This document shows, piece by piece, positions 1 to 8,614 of a DNA stretch of 64,000 nt. This DNA comes from Cupidesulfovibrio sp000226255 (lineage in GTDB: Bacteria; Desulfobacterota; Desulfovibrionia; Desulfovibrionales; Desulfovibrionaceae). The stretch covers positions 1,116,001 to 1,180,000 of the forward strand of contig NZ_AP036014.1 of NCBI RefSeq assembly GCF_003402415.2. Reading direction: 5' to 3'. A model generated the notes under the pieces. That model was not told the origin of the DNA. It worked only from the letters and a program-made list of their open reading frames with translations, and did not search any database. The position numbers were made by a program, and so were the translations under genes. Each line of letters begins with the position of its first letter. Within the stretch, counting starts at the first letter, position 1.

Positions 1-383
1 AGGATCTGGGTGCCGCCGAGGGCCAGGGTTTCCTCTATCTTCCTGCCCAACTCCTCGCGCGTCAGCACGTAGCCCTCGGGGTGGCCGGGGGCGCGGAAAA
101 AGGCGCAGAAGCGGCAGGCGCACACGCAGATGTTGGAATAGTTGATGTTACGGTCGGCCACGTAGGTGACCACGGGCTGCGGATGCTTGCGCAGGCGCAC
201 GGCGTGGGCCAGGTGCCCCAGGGTGTGCAGCCCGGCGTGGGCGTACAGCAGGTCGGCGTCGGCGCGGGTAAGGCGCTGGCCGTCCAGCACCTTTGCGGCC
301 ACGGCGCGCACGTCGGCGGATTCGCCAAGGGACGAGCCGCCCGGCATGATGGGGGCGTTGGTGGCGTTGGCGGCGGTGCTCAT
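1..383 (-). CDS. mqnC: Dehypoxanthine futalosine cyclase, MqnC (3' end missing)
   Basis: Radical SAM enzyme of the futalosine menaquinone pathway, which turns dehypoxanthine futalosine into the cyclic product later cleaved by MqnD. Only the N-terminal ~127 residues are present; the gene runs off the left edge. The radical-SAM signature is visible as CVCACRFC (C-x3-C-x2-C), preceded by VADRNINYSNI, the usual lead-in of the MqnC/MqnE family. The ATG overlaps the stop of mqnE by 4 bases (ATGA), indicating translational coupling. MqnC rather than a second MqnE is preferred because the neighbour is clearly MqnE and the pair normally occurs together. The name would be settled by the missing C-terminus. 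Confidence 0.85.
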   Translation of the reverse strand, partial: MSTAANATNAPIMPGGSSLGESADVRAVAAKVLDGQRLTRADADLLYAHAGLHTLGHLAHAVRLRKHPQPVVTYVADRNINYSNICVCACRFCAFFRAPGHPEGYVLTREELGRKIEETLALGGTQI

Positions 384-1555
384 GCCCGGACCTCCGGCGT
401 CGCGGCGTGCCCGGCATCATGCCCGGCATCGTTCAGGATGGCGTCCGGGTCGGCCACGGGGTTGAAGTGCGAGTCGCGGCGCACCGGGGTGAAGCCGGAG
501 CGGCGGATCATCAGTTCCAGTTCGGGCACGGTGAGCGACTGGGCGGAATCGGCCCCGGCGTCATGGCCGATGCGCTCCTCGACGATGGTGCCGTCCAGGT
601 CGTCGGCCCCGAAGTACAGGGCGGTCTGGGCCATCTTCACGCCCATCATCACCCAGTAGGCCTTCACGTGGGGGATGTTGTCCAGCATCAGGCGGCTGAC
701 GGCCACGGTGCGCAGCCGGTCGAGGCCCACGTGCTCGCCCACCCGCTCGGGCGGCAGCTTGAGCAGGCTGTTTTCCGTCAGGAAGGGCAGGGGGATGAAG
801 CAGGTGAACCCGCCGGACTTGTCCTGCTGCTCGCGCAGGCGGCACAGGTGGTCCACGCGGTGCTCGAAGGTCTCGATGTGCCCGTAGAGCATGGAACAGT
901 TGGTGCGGATGCCGAGGGAATGCGCCTCGCCCGCCACACGCAGCCATTCATCGGCCGTGGCCTTGCGCGGGCAGATTCTGGTGCGCACTTCCGGCGCGAA
1001 GATTTCGGCCCCGCCGCCGGGCATCATGGCCAGGCCCGCGTCCTGCAGGCGGCGCAGCACGTCCAGGGTGGAGATGCCTTCCATGGCGGCGAAGTGGGCG
1101 ATTTCCACCCCGGTGAACGCCTTGACGATGCTCTGGGGGCGGGCTGTGCGAATGCGCCGGATGACGTCCTCGAACCACGCCAGGTTCAGGTCCGGGTGGC
1201 AGCCGCCCACGATGTGCACCTCGGAAAACGGGGTGCCCCGGTCGTCCAGCACGCGGTGCAGGATGTCGTCGGGCGTCAGGGCGAAGGAACCGGCCTGCCC
1301 GCGTTCGCGCTGAAAGGCGCAGAACAGGCAGCCGTTGACGCAGATGTTGGTGTAATTGACGTGCCGGTTGAGCACGTAATAGGTTCTGTCGCCGTGCAGG
1401 CGGGTGCGCGCGTGGTGGGCCAGCGCCCCCACGGCGGTGATGTCCGGGCAGTTGAACAGCGCCAGGCCCTCTTGGGGCGAAAGGCGCGCGCCCTGCATCA
1501 CCTTTTCGAAGGCGGTCCCAAGCCCCAGGCGGGCGTAATGGGCAGCGTCGAGCAT
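380..1555 (-). CDS. mqnE: Aminofutalosine synthase, MqnE
   Basis: Radical SAM enzyme that joins the MqnA product (enolpyruvyl benzoate) to SAM-derived adenosine, giving aminofutalosine in cytoplasmic menaquinone synthesis. It is 391 aa, the normal family length. The cluster motif is CVNGCLFC, followed by AFQRERG and the conserved EVHIVGG and MMPGGGAEIF segments that distinguish MqnE/MqnC from other radical SAM enzymes. The chosen ATG has a GGAGG six bases upstream. The frame stays open far upstream (to about 1900), but that part runs over the divergent mqnD and is not coding. It overlaps mqnC by 4 bases and shares a ~250-base divergent intergenic region with mqnD. Confidence 0.93.
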   Translation of the reverse strand: MLDAAHYARLGLGTAFEKVMQGARLSPQEGLALFNCPDITAVGALAHHARTRLHGDRTYYVLNRHVNYTNICVNGCLFCAFQRERGQAGSFALTPDDILHRVLDDRGTPFSEVHIVGGCHPDLNLAWFEDVIRRIRTARPQSIVKAFTGVEIAHFAAMEGISTLDVLRRLQDAGLAMMPGGGAEIFAPEVRTRICPRKATADEWLRVAGEAHSLGIRTNCSMLYGHIETFEHRVDHLCRLREQQDKSGGFTCFIPLPFLTENSLLKLPPERVGEHVGLDRLRTVAVSRLMLDNIPHVKAYWVMMGVKMAQTALYFGADDLDGTIVEERIGHDAGADSAQSLTVPELELMIRRSGFTPVRRDSHFNPVADPDAILNDAGHDAGHAATPEVRA

Positions 1556-1803
1556 GTGTCCTCCGGTGTGGCGGGACTGAATATCCTGTGGTAGACGGCC
1601 GGGCCGCCAGAGTGGGCGGGGCTTGCGCATCCCGGACGGAAGGCGGAGTATCGACCCGGCGTGCGCCCGTGTCAACACCGTCGGCAGGCCGTGGCGACTG
1701 CCCTCCGTACCGGTCCCACAACCTTTCCGCCGTTCATTGTTCCGCCATGCCCCCATCCATTCCATCCGTCCGGCCAACCGGGCGGCGCAGCAAGGTCGAT
1801 TGC

Positions 1804-2688
1804 ATGTCTTCCCCGTCCGTACAGCCCCAGTATGCCGTCCCGCGCACCCTGTCGCTGGGCATTTCCCCCTGCCCCAACGACACCTACATCTTCCACGCAC
1901 TGGCCAAAGGGTGCATAGACCTGCCCTGCGGGTTCGACCTGTTCATGGCCGACGTGGAGGAACTGAACGGCCGCGCCCGCGCGGGCACGTTGCAGGTGAC
2001 CAAGCTGTCGCTGGCGGCCATGGCCCACGTGCTGGACGACTACGTGCTGCTCAATTCCGGGGCGGCGCTGGGGCGCGGCTGCGGGCCGCTGCTGGTGGCG
2101 CGCGAGCCCTTGTCCCCCGCCGACCTGGCCGGTGCGCGGGTGGCCATACCCGGCCGCATGACCACGGCCAACCTGCTGCTGTCGCTGCATGGCGTGCTGC
2201 AAGGCCCGCGCGAGGAAATGGTGTTCGACCAGGTCATGCCCGCCGTGGCCTCCGGCAAGGCCGACTGCGGTCTGGTCATCCACGAGGGGCGGTTCACCTA
2301 TGGAGCCTTCGGCCTGCATTGCGTGCTGGACCTGGGCCAGTGGTGGGAATCCGCCTACGGGCTGCCCCTGCCGCTGGGGGCCATTGCCGCGCGGCGCGAC
2401 CTGGGCATGGAAACCATTCTGGCCGTGCAGGACGCCATCCGCCGCAGCCTGGAACACGCCAACGCCAACCCGGCGGCTTCGCGCGCGTGGATACGGGAAC
2501 ACGCGCAGGAAATGGCCGACACGGTCATCGACAGCCACATTCGCACCTTCGTCAACGATTTCAGCCTGGATTTGCGCGACGAGGGCCGCGCGGCCATCCG
2601 CGTGCTGCTGGAAAAGGCCGCCGCCCTGGCCGGACGGCCGCTGCCCGGGTCTGCCACGTCCGGCTGTTCCCTGTTTGCCGGAATATAG
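1804..2688 (+). CDS. mqnD: 1,4-dihydroxy-6-naphthoate synthase, MqnD
   Basis: Cleaves cyclic dehypoxanthine futalosine to 1,4-dihydroxy-6-naphthoate in the futalosine menaquinone route. The diagnostic SPCPNDTYIFHAL is near the N-terminus. The later segments VIPGRMTTAN-like (VAIPGRMTTANLL) and GLVIHEGRFTY match the periplasmic-binding-protein fold of this family. Length is 294 aa. The ATG at 1804 follows an AAGGTCG about nine bases upstream. An in-frame extension to 1588 would cross the promoter region and looks non-coding. The gene is divergent from mqnE-mqnC, so all three steps lie together; mqnA and mqnB are not in the window. Confidence 0.92.
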   Translation: MSSPSVQPQYAVPRTLSLGISPCPNDTYIFHALAKGCIDLPCGFDLFMADVEELNGRARAGTLQVTKLSLAAMAHVLDDYVLLNSGAALGRGCGPLLVAREPLSPADLAGARVAIPGRMTTANLLLSLHGVLQGPREEMVFDQVMPAVASGKADCGLVIHEGRFTYGAFGLHCVLDLGQWWESAYGLPLPLGAIAARRDLGMETILAVQDAIRRSLEHANANPAASRAWIREHAQEMADTVIDSHIRTFVNDFSLDLRDEGRAAIRVLLEKAAALAGRPLPGSATSGCSLFAGI

Positions 2689-2924
2689 GGGGCGCGCGCA
2701 TGCCCCTTTATAGGATGGGACGGCGCGACGCATTGACAATGGACCGGACGCATCATAGCTGTTCATAATGTTGGGTAAACGCTCAACGGTGCGACCGGGC
2801 GTTGCCTGGCGGCGTTGCGAGGGCCGCACCGCCCTCGCAGTCATGCGGCAAGGGCGGGCGGAAGCCAGAGACCAGCCATCGACACGCGGACTGCGGGGCG
2901 GCCATGCCGCCGGGGGGGGGACCC

Positions 2925-3695
2925 ATGTCGCGGCCATCGGGATTCCTGCTGCATCTGACCATGCTGGGAGCGGGCGTGGCGCTGGCGCTGGCGCTGCTGG
3001 GGCATCCGGCGGCGGCGCGCCCCGCGTCGCCAGCCGTGCTGTGCAACGACGAGCATTTTCCCCTTTCCTATCGTGACGACGCCGGAAGGCCAGCCGGGCT
3101 GTATCCGGAGATCCTGCGCGAGGCCGCGCGCCGTTCCGGCGTGCCGCTGGACATTCGCGCGGTTCCGTGGACGCGCGCCCTGCGCGCGCTGGAAACGGGC
3201 GAGGCCGCCCTTGGCGGCGCCTTCGCCACCACGCGGGCGCGAGGCCAGTGGCGCGTCAGCCTGCCCCTGCACCATGAGCGCATCGTGGCCGTGCTGCCCG
3301 TGGAGACCCCGTTTCACGGCAGCCGCCTGGCGGATCTGCGTCCGTACCGCACCTGCATCGTGGAGGGCTGGAACTATGGCCCTTCGTTGGATGCGATGCA
3401 GGCCGACGCGGCATGGCGGCTGGACCCCGCGCCCAGCGAGGCGCTGTGCCTGCGCAAACTGGAGGCGGGCCGTGTGCAGGTGGCGCTGGTGGGCGAGGCC
3501 GGGGCCGCGCGCCTGCTGGACCCCGCCGAATCTCCCCGGATGCGGACCGAGGCCGTGGGGCTGGAACTGCCGGTGCACGTGTTCTGGCCGCTGACCGTGC
3601 CGGATGAGACGGTGCGCCGCATAGACGTGGCCCTGCGCCGCATGGAAGAGGACGGCACGCTGCGCCGCCTTGCGCGCAGGCATCTGGAGCAGTGA
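2925..3695 (+). CDS. Periplasmic solute-binding protein, SBP family 3 (paralogue A)
   Basis: A 256-aa exported protein with the fold of amino-acid-type ABC binding proteins (SBP_bac_3). The signal peptide spans roughly residues 8-30 (hydrophobic LTMLGAGVALALALLG, then AAARPA). The mature part starts with NDEHFPLSYRDDAGRPAGLY and has the linker-region motif VEGWNYGPSLDAM. No permease or ATPase gene is adjacent, so it may be an orphan sensor or binding protein; the ligand cannot be read from sequence. The ATG follows a run of nine G residues that also serves as the ribosome-binding site. Two more proteins with the same G-[WY]-x-YG-x-x-LD motif lie at 8615 and 13687. Confidence 0.75.
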   Translation: MSRPSGFLLHLTMLGAGVALALALLGHPAAARPASPAVLCNDEHFPLSYRDDAGRPAGLYPEILREAARRSGVPLDIRAVPWTRALRALETGEAALGGAFATTRARGQWRVSLPLHHERIVAVLPVETPFHGSRLADLRPYRTCIVEGWNYGPSLDAMQADAAWRLDPAPSEALCLRKLEAGRVQVALVGEAGAARLLDPAESPRMRTEAVGLELPVHVFWPLTVPDETVRRIDVALRRMEEDGTLRRLARRHLEQ

Positions 3696-3763
3696 CGGGC
3701 GGCGGTGAGCGTGCCGCCGCGACGGATGCGACGTTCCCGGCGCGGCCCGTTCCCCGGAACGCG

Positions 3764-3790
3764 AAAAAGCCCGGCCTTGCGGCCGGGCTT
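3764..3790 (-). terminator. Rho-independent terminator of rny
   Basis: Perfect 10-bp stem AAGCCCGGCC / GGCCGGGCTT with a 4-base loop. On the minus strand it is followed by a run of five T, so it terminates rny. The stem also separates rny from the convergent gene ending at 3695. Confidence 0.8.
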
Positions 3791-3825
3791 TGATGCATGC
3801 GGAGGAAAGGCGCTCTGCGCGCGGG

Positions 3826-5385
3826 CTACTTGGCGAAGCCCACGGCGCGGCGTTCGCGGATGACCGTGACCCGGATCTGGCCGGGATAGGTCAGGTTCTT
3901 TTCGATCTTGCCCGCGATGTCCTTGCACAGCATGTAGGTCTGGTCGTCGTCCACGTTGTCGGAATTGACCATGACGCGGATCTCGCGGCCCGCCTGGATG
4001 GCGTAGGCCTTGGCCACGCCGTCGAAGCCGGTGGCGATGTTTTCCAGGTCTTCAAGCCGCTTCACGTAGTTTTCCAGCAGTTCCTTGCGCGCGCCGGGGC
4101 GTGCGCCGGACAGGCCGTCGGCGGCCTGCACCAGCACGGCCAGGGCGGACTTGGGCGGGGTGTCCTCGTGGTGGGCGGCGATGGCGTGGATGATTTCCTT
4201 GCTCTCGTTGTACTTCTTGGCGATGTCCGCGCCGATGATGGCGTGCGGCCCTTCCACCTCGTGGTCCACGGCCTTGCCGATGTCGTGCAAGAGGCCCGCG
4301 CGCTTGGCCTTCTTGATGTCCATGCCGAGTTCCGCGGCCATCATGCCACACAGGGCGGCCACTTCCAGCGAGTGTTGCAGCACGTTCTGCGAGAAGCTGG
4401 TGCGGTACTTCAGCTGGCCCAGCAGGCGCACGATGTCGGCGTGGATGCCGTGCACGCCCGCGTCGAAGGTGGCCTGTTCGCCCACCTCGCGGATCTGCAC
4501 GTCCAGTTCCTGCTCGCACTTGCGCACGATGTCCTCGATGCGCGCGGGGTGGATGCGCCCGTCCTGGATCAGTCGTTCCAGGGCCATCTTGGCCACCTGG
4601 CGGCGCAGCGGGCTGTAGGCGGAAAGGATGACCGTCTCGGGGGTGTCGTCGATGATCAGGTCCACGCCGGTGGCCGCTTCCAGCGCGCGGATGTTGCGCC
4701 CCTCGCGGCCGATGATGCGGCCCTTCATGTCCTCGCTCGGCAGGGTCACGGCCGTCACCGTCTGCTCGCCCACGTAGTCGCCGGCGTAGCGCTGGATGGC
4801 GTTGGCGATGATTTCCTTGGCCTTGCGGTCGGCGGTTTCCTTCGATTCGGTTTCGATGAGCCGGATCATCTTGGCGGCTTCATGCCGGGTGCGCGCCTCG
4901 ATGTCTTCGAAAAGACGCGATTTCGCCTCTTCGGCGGTCAGGCCCGAGATTTCCTGCAGGCGGCGTTCCTGTTCCTCGATGCGGCTGGATATCTGCTCCT
5001 CCATTTCGGACATGCGTCGTTCGCGGCGGGTCAGTTCCTTCTCCGCGGCGAGCACCTCATGTTCCTTCTCGGTGGCCTTCTCCAGCTTTTCCTCAAGGCG
5101 TTCGCCCTGTTCCTGCATCTTGCGGTCGCGGGCCTTCAGTTCACGCTCGCGCTCCTTGAATTCGTGCTCCAGTTCGCGCTTCTGATGAAAAATTTCGTCC
5201 TGGCCCTGAAGCAGGATTTCCTTCTTCTGGGCCTGTGCTTCCTTGCGGGCTTCCTCGACGATGCGCTTGGCGAGTTCGTTGGCATCGGCGATGCGCTTGG
5301 AGCTGACGTAGCGGTGCAGGGCATAGCCCGATGCCGCGCCGATGATCGCTCCCACGACGACGTAGATGATTTCCATGAGCCCCAT
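3826..5385 (-). CDS. rny: Ribonuclease Y
   Basis: Membrane-anchored endoribonuclease that initiates mRNA decay. It is 519 aa, the usual length. One N-terminal transmembrane helix (about residues 4-20) is followed by a long charged coiled coil (about 30-200), a KH RNA-binding domain with GRIIGREGRNIRALE near residue 220, and an HD phosphodiesterase domain with LLHDIGKAVDHE near residue 365. The ATG encoding MGLMEII has a GGGAG six bases upstream; a second in-frame ATG three codons later is possible. It lies downstream of zapA and the 6S RNA on the same strand, a common arrangement in this lineage, with its own terminator at 3764. Confidence 0.95.
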   Translation of the reverse strand: MGLMEIIYVVVGAIIGAASGYALHRYVSSKRIADANELAKRIVEEARKEAQAQKKEILLQGQDEIFHQKRELEHEFKERERELKARDRKMQEQGERLEEKLEKATEKEHEVLAAEKELTRRERRMSEMEEQISSRIEEQERRLQEISGLTAEEAKSRLFEDIEARTRHEAAKMIRLIETESKETADRKAKEIIANAIQRYAGDYVGEQTVTAVTLPSEDMKGRIIGREGRNIRALEAATGVDLIIDDTPETVILSAYSPLRRQVAKMALERLIQDGRIHPARIEDIVRKCEQELDVQIREVGEQATFDAGVHGIHADIVRLLGQLKYRTSFSQNVLQHSLEVAALCGMMAAELGMDIKKAKRAGLLHDIGKAVDHEVEGPHAIIGADIAKKYNESKEIIHAIAAHHEDTPPKSALAVLVQAADGLSGARPGARKELLENYVKRLEDLENIATGFDGVAKAYAIQAGREIRVMVNSDNVDDDQTYMLCKDIAGKIEKNLTYPGQIRVTVIRERRAVGFAK

Positions 5386-5665
5386 ACTGCAACTCCCGTT
5401 ATGGTGTCGGACCAGCGTCCGATGTCGCTTCCGGCAACGGGCCGGTGTGCGTCGCGCGGGCCGTGCGGGCGGCCGCCCAGCGTGGGGCGGCGGGCCATGC
5501 GACGGAGCAGGGACGCACCCGGTCACCGTGCCGATTCCATGAGCACGGGGAAGACGAGCACTCGGGCAAGGAGGGACGGGCGGCCACGTCGCCGGGGTCC
5601 GCGCACTCTTGTGCTAAACGCGGACGCCCCGCCGGGCGGGCCTTGTTGGGGGCGAGGGGCATGTG

Positions 5666-5850
5666 GAAGCCCCGGAGCGCCGTGTGACGTGCCAAAGCAG
5701 GACCTGACTATGTCAGGGTGGGGACCTCGGGCGGGCCTTCAGGCTCCCCGGCGCGGGGCCGGGTGTGCACACCGGTCCGCCGTACAGGTCCCCTCATTTT
5801 TTCTTGTGAGGTCAGCGATGGCAGGTCAATCACGCACACTCCAGGGATCG
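5666..5850 (-). ncRNA. ssrS: 6S RNA (ssrS), inferred from structure and position
   Basis: The ~185-nt stretch between zapA and rny folds like 6S RNA on the minus strand. There is a closing stem of CCCTGGA with TCCGGGG and GTGTGCGTG with CACGTCACAC (one bulged T). A large single-stranded 5' bubble containing ACAAGAAAAAATGA follows. The terminal arm is closed by GGGGACCT / AGGTCCCC around ~60 nt. The 3' side of the bubble carries the short hairpin CCTGAC-ATA-GTCAGG. Known 6S RNAs have this architecture and length and often sit just downstream of zapA. 6S RNA binds the sigma-70 RNA polymerase holoenzyme. Exact ends are approximate; no covariance-model search was possible. Confidence 0.72.
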
Positions 5851-5872
5851 TTATGCATCGGCGCAACGGGAG

Positions 5873-6136
5873 TTACGCAGATTCCTCTATTTTCGCCAGC
5901 AGGGCCTCCATGCGCGCGCGCATTTCGTCCTTCTGCTGGGTAGACTGCAACAGGTCATCCGCCAGTCCCAGTACCAGAAAGGTCAGCAGCTTCTCCTTGC
6001 TGAGCTGTCTTCCGTGGAACTTCAGTCTGTTGAACCGTTCTTCCACCAGGGCCTTGGCGGTTTCGACCCTTGCGGGGTCGGCCTCGGCCTTGAAGGAAAC
6101 CTCAAGCCCCAGGACGGTGAGGTTGTATGTACGCAT
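5873..6136 (-). CDS. zapA: Cell division protein ZapA
   Basis: Small FtsZ-ring-associated protein that cross-links FtsZ filaments at midcell. It is 87 aa, the typical size. The N-terminal half matches the ZapA beta-alpha fold (YNLTVLGLEVSFKAEADPARV, with family-type spacing), and the C-terminal half is a charged coiled coil ending KIEESA. It lies 15 bases after a second small coiled-coil gene on the same strand and directly before the 6S RNA, which agrees with the usual zapA-ssrS linkage. Confidence 0.88.
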   Translation of the reverse strand: MRTYNLTVLGLEVSFKAEADPARVETAKALVEERFNRLKFHGRQLSKEKLLTFLVLGLADDLLQSTQQKDEMRARMEALLAKIEESA

Positions 6137-6151
6137 GGGGCCTCGACGCGC

Positions 6152-6388
6152 CTAGGCGTCGCCGGTTTGGTCCTTGAGGCGGAGCAGCAGCGCGTCGATG
6201 CGCGTAAGCACCGCATCTTTCACGGTGCGCTCTTCTTCAAGGGCTTCCCTGAGGGTTCGGTTCTCTTCCGCCAGCGCCGAAAGTCCGCCTTCTACCTCTT
6301 CCTGAAGGCGACGGTTCTCCTCGCGCAGGGTTTCAAGCTGCGACAGGAGCGCCGTGACGCGGGTTTCAAGCAGGTCAATCAGTTCCAT
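6152..6388 (-). CDS. Small coiled-coil division protein, ZapB-like
   Basis: A 78-aa, almost entirely alpha-helical heptad-repeat protein beginning MELIDLLETRVTALLSQLE, without membrane segment or signal. Size, composition and position directly upstream of zapA fit a ZapB-like partner of the division ring. Coiled coils of this length align poorly, so the name is an inference from context. It starts about 30 bases downstream of the glmU stop, so glmU, this gene, zapA and 6S RNA may share a transcript. Confidence 0.7.
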   Translation of the reverse strand: MELIDLLETRVTALLSQLETLREENRRLQEEVEGGLSALAEENRTLREALEEERTVKDAVLTRIDALLLRLKDQTGDA

Positions 6389-6419
6389 GTCCGATAACTA
6401 GCCGTTTCACGGCGTGAAA

Positions 6420-7787
6420 TCAAGGGTTCCTGCGGCGCGGCAGGTTCGTCTGGCGGCCCCGCGCGATGGCCAGCGAATCGTCGGGCACGTCCTTGGTGAT
6501 CACCGACCCCGCCCCCACCAGGCTGCCCGCCCCCACGGTCACCGGGGCCACCAGCGCGCTGTTGCTGCCGATGAAGGCCCCTTCGCCGATGACGGTCTTG
6601 TGCTTGTGCGCGCCGTCGTAGTTGCAGGTGATGGTGCCCGCGCCGATGTTGGCCCCCGCGCCTACCTCGGCGTCGCCAAGATAGGTCAGGTGGTTGGCCT
6701 TGGCGCCCTTGCCCAGGCGGGCCTTTTTCATTTCCACGAAGTTGCCCACGCGCGCGCCTTCTTCCATCACCGCGCCGGGGCGCAGGCGGGCGTAGGGGCC
6801 CACCACGCAGTCGGGGCCGATTTCGGCCTTTTCCACGTGGCTGAAGGGATGCACGGTCGCGCCTTCGGCCACCACGGCATCGCGCAGCCAGCAGTGCGAA
6901 TGCACCATGGCCCCGCGCGCGATGCGCGAAGCCCCGTAGATTTCGCAGGGGCCGTAGATTTCCGCGCCCGGTTCAAGCACGGCGCGCGGGCTTACGCGCA
7001 CGGTTTCCGGCGCATGGATGAGCACGCGCTTCTCTATCCAGTTCATGACGATGCGCGCGCGCACCAACGCCTCGGACCGGATCAGCTCGGCCGGGTCGTT
7101 GACCCCGAGCAGGTTGGGATCCTGCCCGCATTCCACGCCGATGACGTCCATGCGCTCGGACACGGCAAGGCCCACCAGGTCGGTGATGTAGTATTCGCCG
7201 CTCTTGTTGGCGTTGGTCAGGCGCGGCAGCAGTTTTTCCACCGCGTCCATGCGCAGGCAGTAGATGCCCGCGTTGATCTCGTCCGGTTCCGGGCCGTACA
7301 GGGTTTCGTCGTAGTCCTTGGCCTCGACGATGGCCACCACGCGGCGGTTGTGGCGCACCACGCGGCCGTACGCGCCGGGGTCGGGCAGGGTCAGGGTCAT
7401 GAAGGCCACGTCGCAGTCCATGGCCTCTTTCAGAAAGGTGGCCACGGTGGAGGTGGGCAGGAGCGGCGTGTCGCCGTTGACCACCACCACGCGGTCAAGG
7501 CCCGCGGCCTTCAGTTCGTCCCACGCGGCCTGCAGGGCATGGCCGGTGCCCAGTTGCTTTTCCTGCACCACGAAGCGGCGGTCTTCGCCCTTGAACGCCT
7601 CGCGCACCATATCGGCCTTGTGGCCGATGACGGTCCACACGTTGTCCCCGAAGACCGGGGCCAGCGCGTCGTGCACGAAGCGCAGCATGGGTTCGCCCAG
7701 AATGGACTGCAATACCTTGGGCTTGTCTGAATGCATGCGGGTGCCCTTGCCCGCTGCCAGTATGAGAGCGCCGGTGATGGACGCCAT
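6420..7787 (-). CDS. glmU: Bifunctional GlmU (UDP-GlcNAc pyrophosphorylase / GlcN-1-P acetyltransferase)
   Basis: Makes UDP-N-acetylglucosamine for peptidoglycan and lipopolysaccharide. It is 455 aa, the standard length. The N-terminal nucleotidyltransferase domain carries LAAGKGTRMHSDKPKVL at about residues 9-25. The C-terminal half is a left-handed beta-helix acetyltransferase with hexapeptide repeats (AEIGPDCVVGPYARLRPG) and the conserved NHLTYLGDAEVGAGANIGAG segment. The ATG has a GGAGG at good spacing. No riboswitch or other leader is recognisable in the 270 bases upstream. Confidence 0.95.
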   Translation of the reverse strand: MASITGALILAAGKGTRMHSDKPKVLQSILGEPMLRFVHDALAPVFGDNVWTVIGHKADMVREAFKGEDRRFVVQEKQLGTGHALQAAWDELKAAGLDRVVVVNGDTPLLPTSTVATFLKEAMDCDVAFMTLTLPDPGAYGRVVRHNRRVVAIVEAKDYDETLYGPEPDEINAGIYCLRMDAVEKLLPRLTNANKSGEYYITDLVGLAVSERMDVIGVECGQDPNLLGVNDPAELIRSEALVRARIVMNWIEKRVLIHAPETVRVSPRAVLEPGAEIYGPCEIYGASRIARGAMVHSHCWLRDAVVAEGATVHPFSHVEKAEIGPDCVVGPYARLRPGAVMEEGARVGNFVEMKKARLGKGAKANHLTYLGDAEVGAGANIGAGTITCNYDGAHKHKTVIGEGAFIGSNSALVAPVTVGAGSLVGAGSVITKDVPDDSLAIARGRQTNLPRRRNP

Positions 7788-8061
7788 GTGTCCTCCGTTG
7801 CGAAGGGATGTGTTTCGGGGGTGCGCAACCGGCGGCCGGTTGCGTCGTCTGGCTTCTAGCCCCCCGTGCACGGGCTGTCCAGTGGGGAAGGCAGGGGCGA
7901 GGCGGGGCGGCTGCGCCACCGGGCGGGGACGCACGCGTTGCCTCGCCCGGCGCAACGGGCTACAGGGACGAAGCGCGCACCGCGCGGGGGAAACAGCGGG
8001 GGGGCCGCATGCGTCCCGATGGTCCGGAGGGGGACAGGGACGCGCAACCGGGGTAGGCGAC

Positions 8062-8532
8062 ATGCTCAGACTTGAAATACCGGGCCGCGAGGCCCTGGAA
8101 CTGGAACACCTGGTGCTCGACTACAACGGCACCATGGCAGCCTCGGGCGCGCTGGTGCAGGGCGTGGCCGAACGCATAACCAGGCTGTCCGGCGAACTGG
8201 CCGTGCACGTGGTCACGGCCGACACCTTCGGCACCGTGGCCTCGGCGCTGGCCGGGCTGCCGGTGCGCCTGCACGTGCTGCCGCCCGGCATGCAGGACGA
8301 GGCCAAGCGGCGCTACGTGGCCGACCTGGGCTCGCTGCGCACCGTGGCCGTGGGCAACGGGCGCAACGACCTGCTCATGCTGCTGGAGGCGGGGCTTTCC
8401 GTGGCGGTGATGGGCGACGAAGGGGCTTCGGTGCAGACGCTGTGCGCCGCCGACGTGGCCGTGCGCCACATCTGCGACGGGCTGGACCTGTTGCTGCATC
8501 CGCTGCGGCTGGTGGCCACGTTGCGCCGCTAG
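8062..8532 (+). CDS. Small HAD-superfamily protein (COG4087-type) with altered DxD motif
   Basis: A 156-aa cytoplasmic HAD-fold protein without cap domain. Motif I reads LDYNGTMA, so the nucleophile Asp is present but the usual second Asp (general acid) is Asn. Motif IV is VGNGRNDLLML, with Asn for the first acidic residue. These changes are characteristic of the group I recall as 'soluble P-type ATPase-like' (COG4087); whether it is catalytic is unclear. It starts 275 bases from the divergent glmU. The frame is open upstream through glmU antisense, but the ATG at 8062 gives the family-like N-terminus. Confidence 0.72.
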   Translation: MLRLEIPGREALELEHLVLDYNGTMAASGALVQGVAERITRLSGELAVHVVTADTFGTVASALAGLPVRLHVLPPGMQDEAKRRYVADLGSLRTVAVGNGRNDLLMLLEAGLSVAVMGDEGASVQTLCAADVAVRHICDGLDLLLHPLRLVATLRR

Positions 8533-8614
8533 GGCACGCCCCCGTTCGCGGGGCGGATGCCCGCGCAAGTCCCGGCGGGGTCGGCAGGCCGCGCCGGGAA
8601 GCCGTGCCCTTTGG

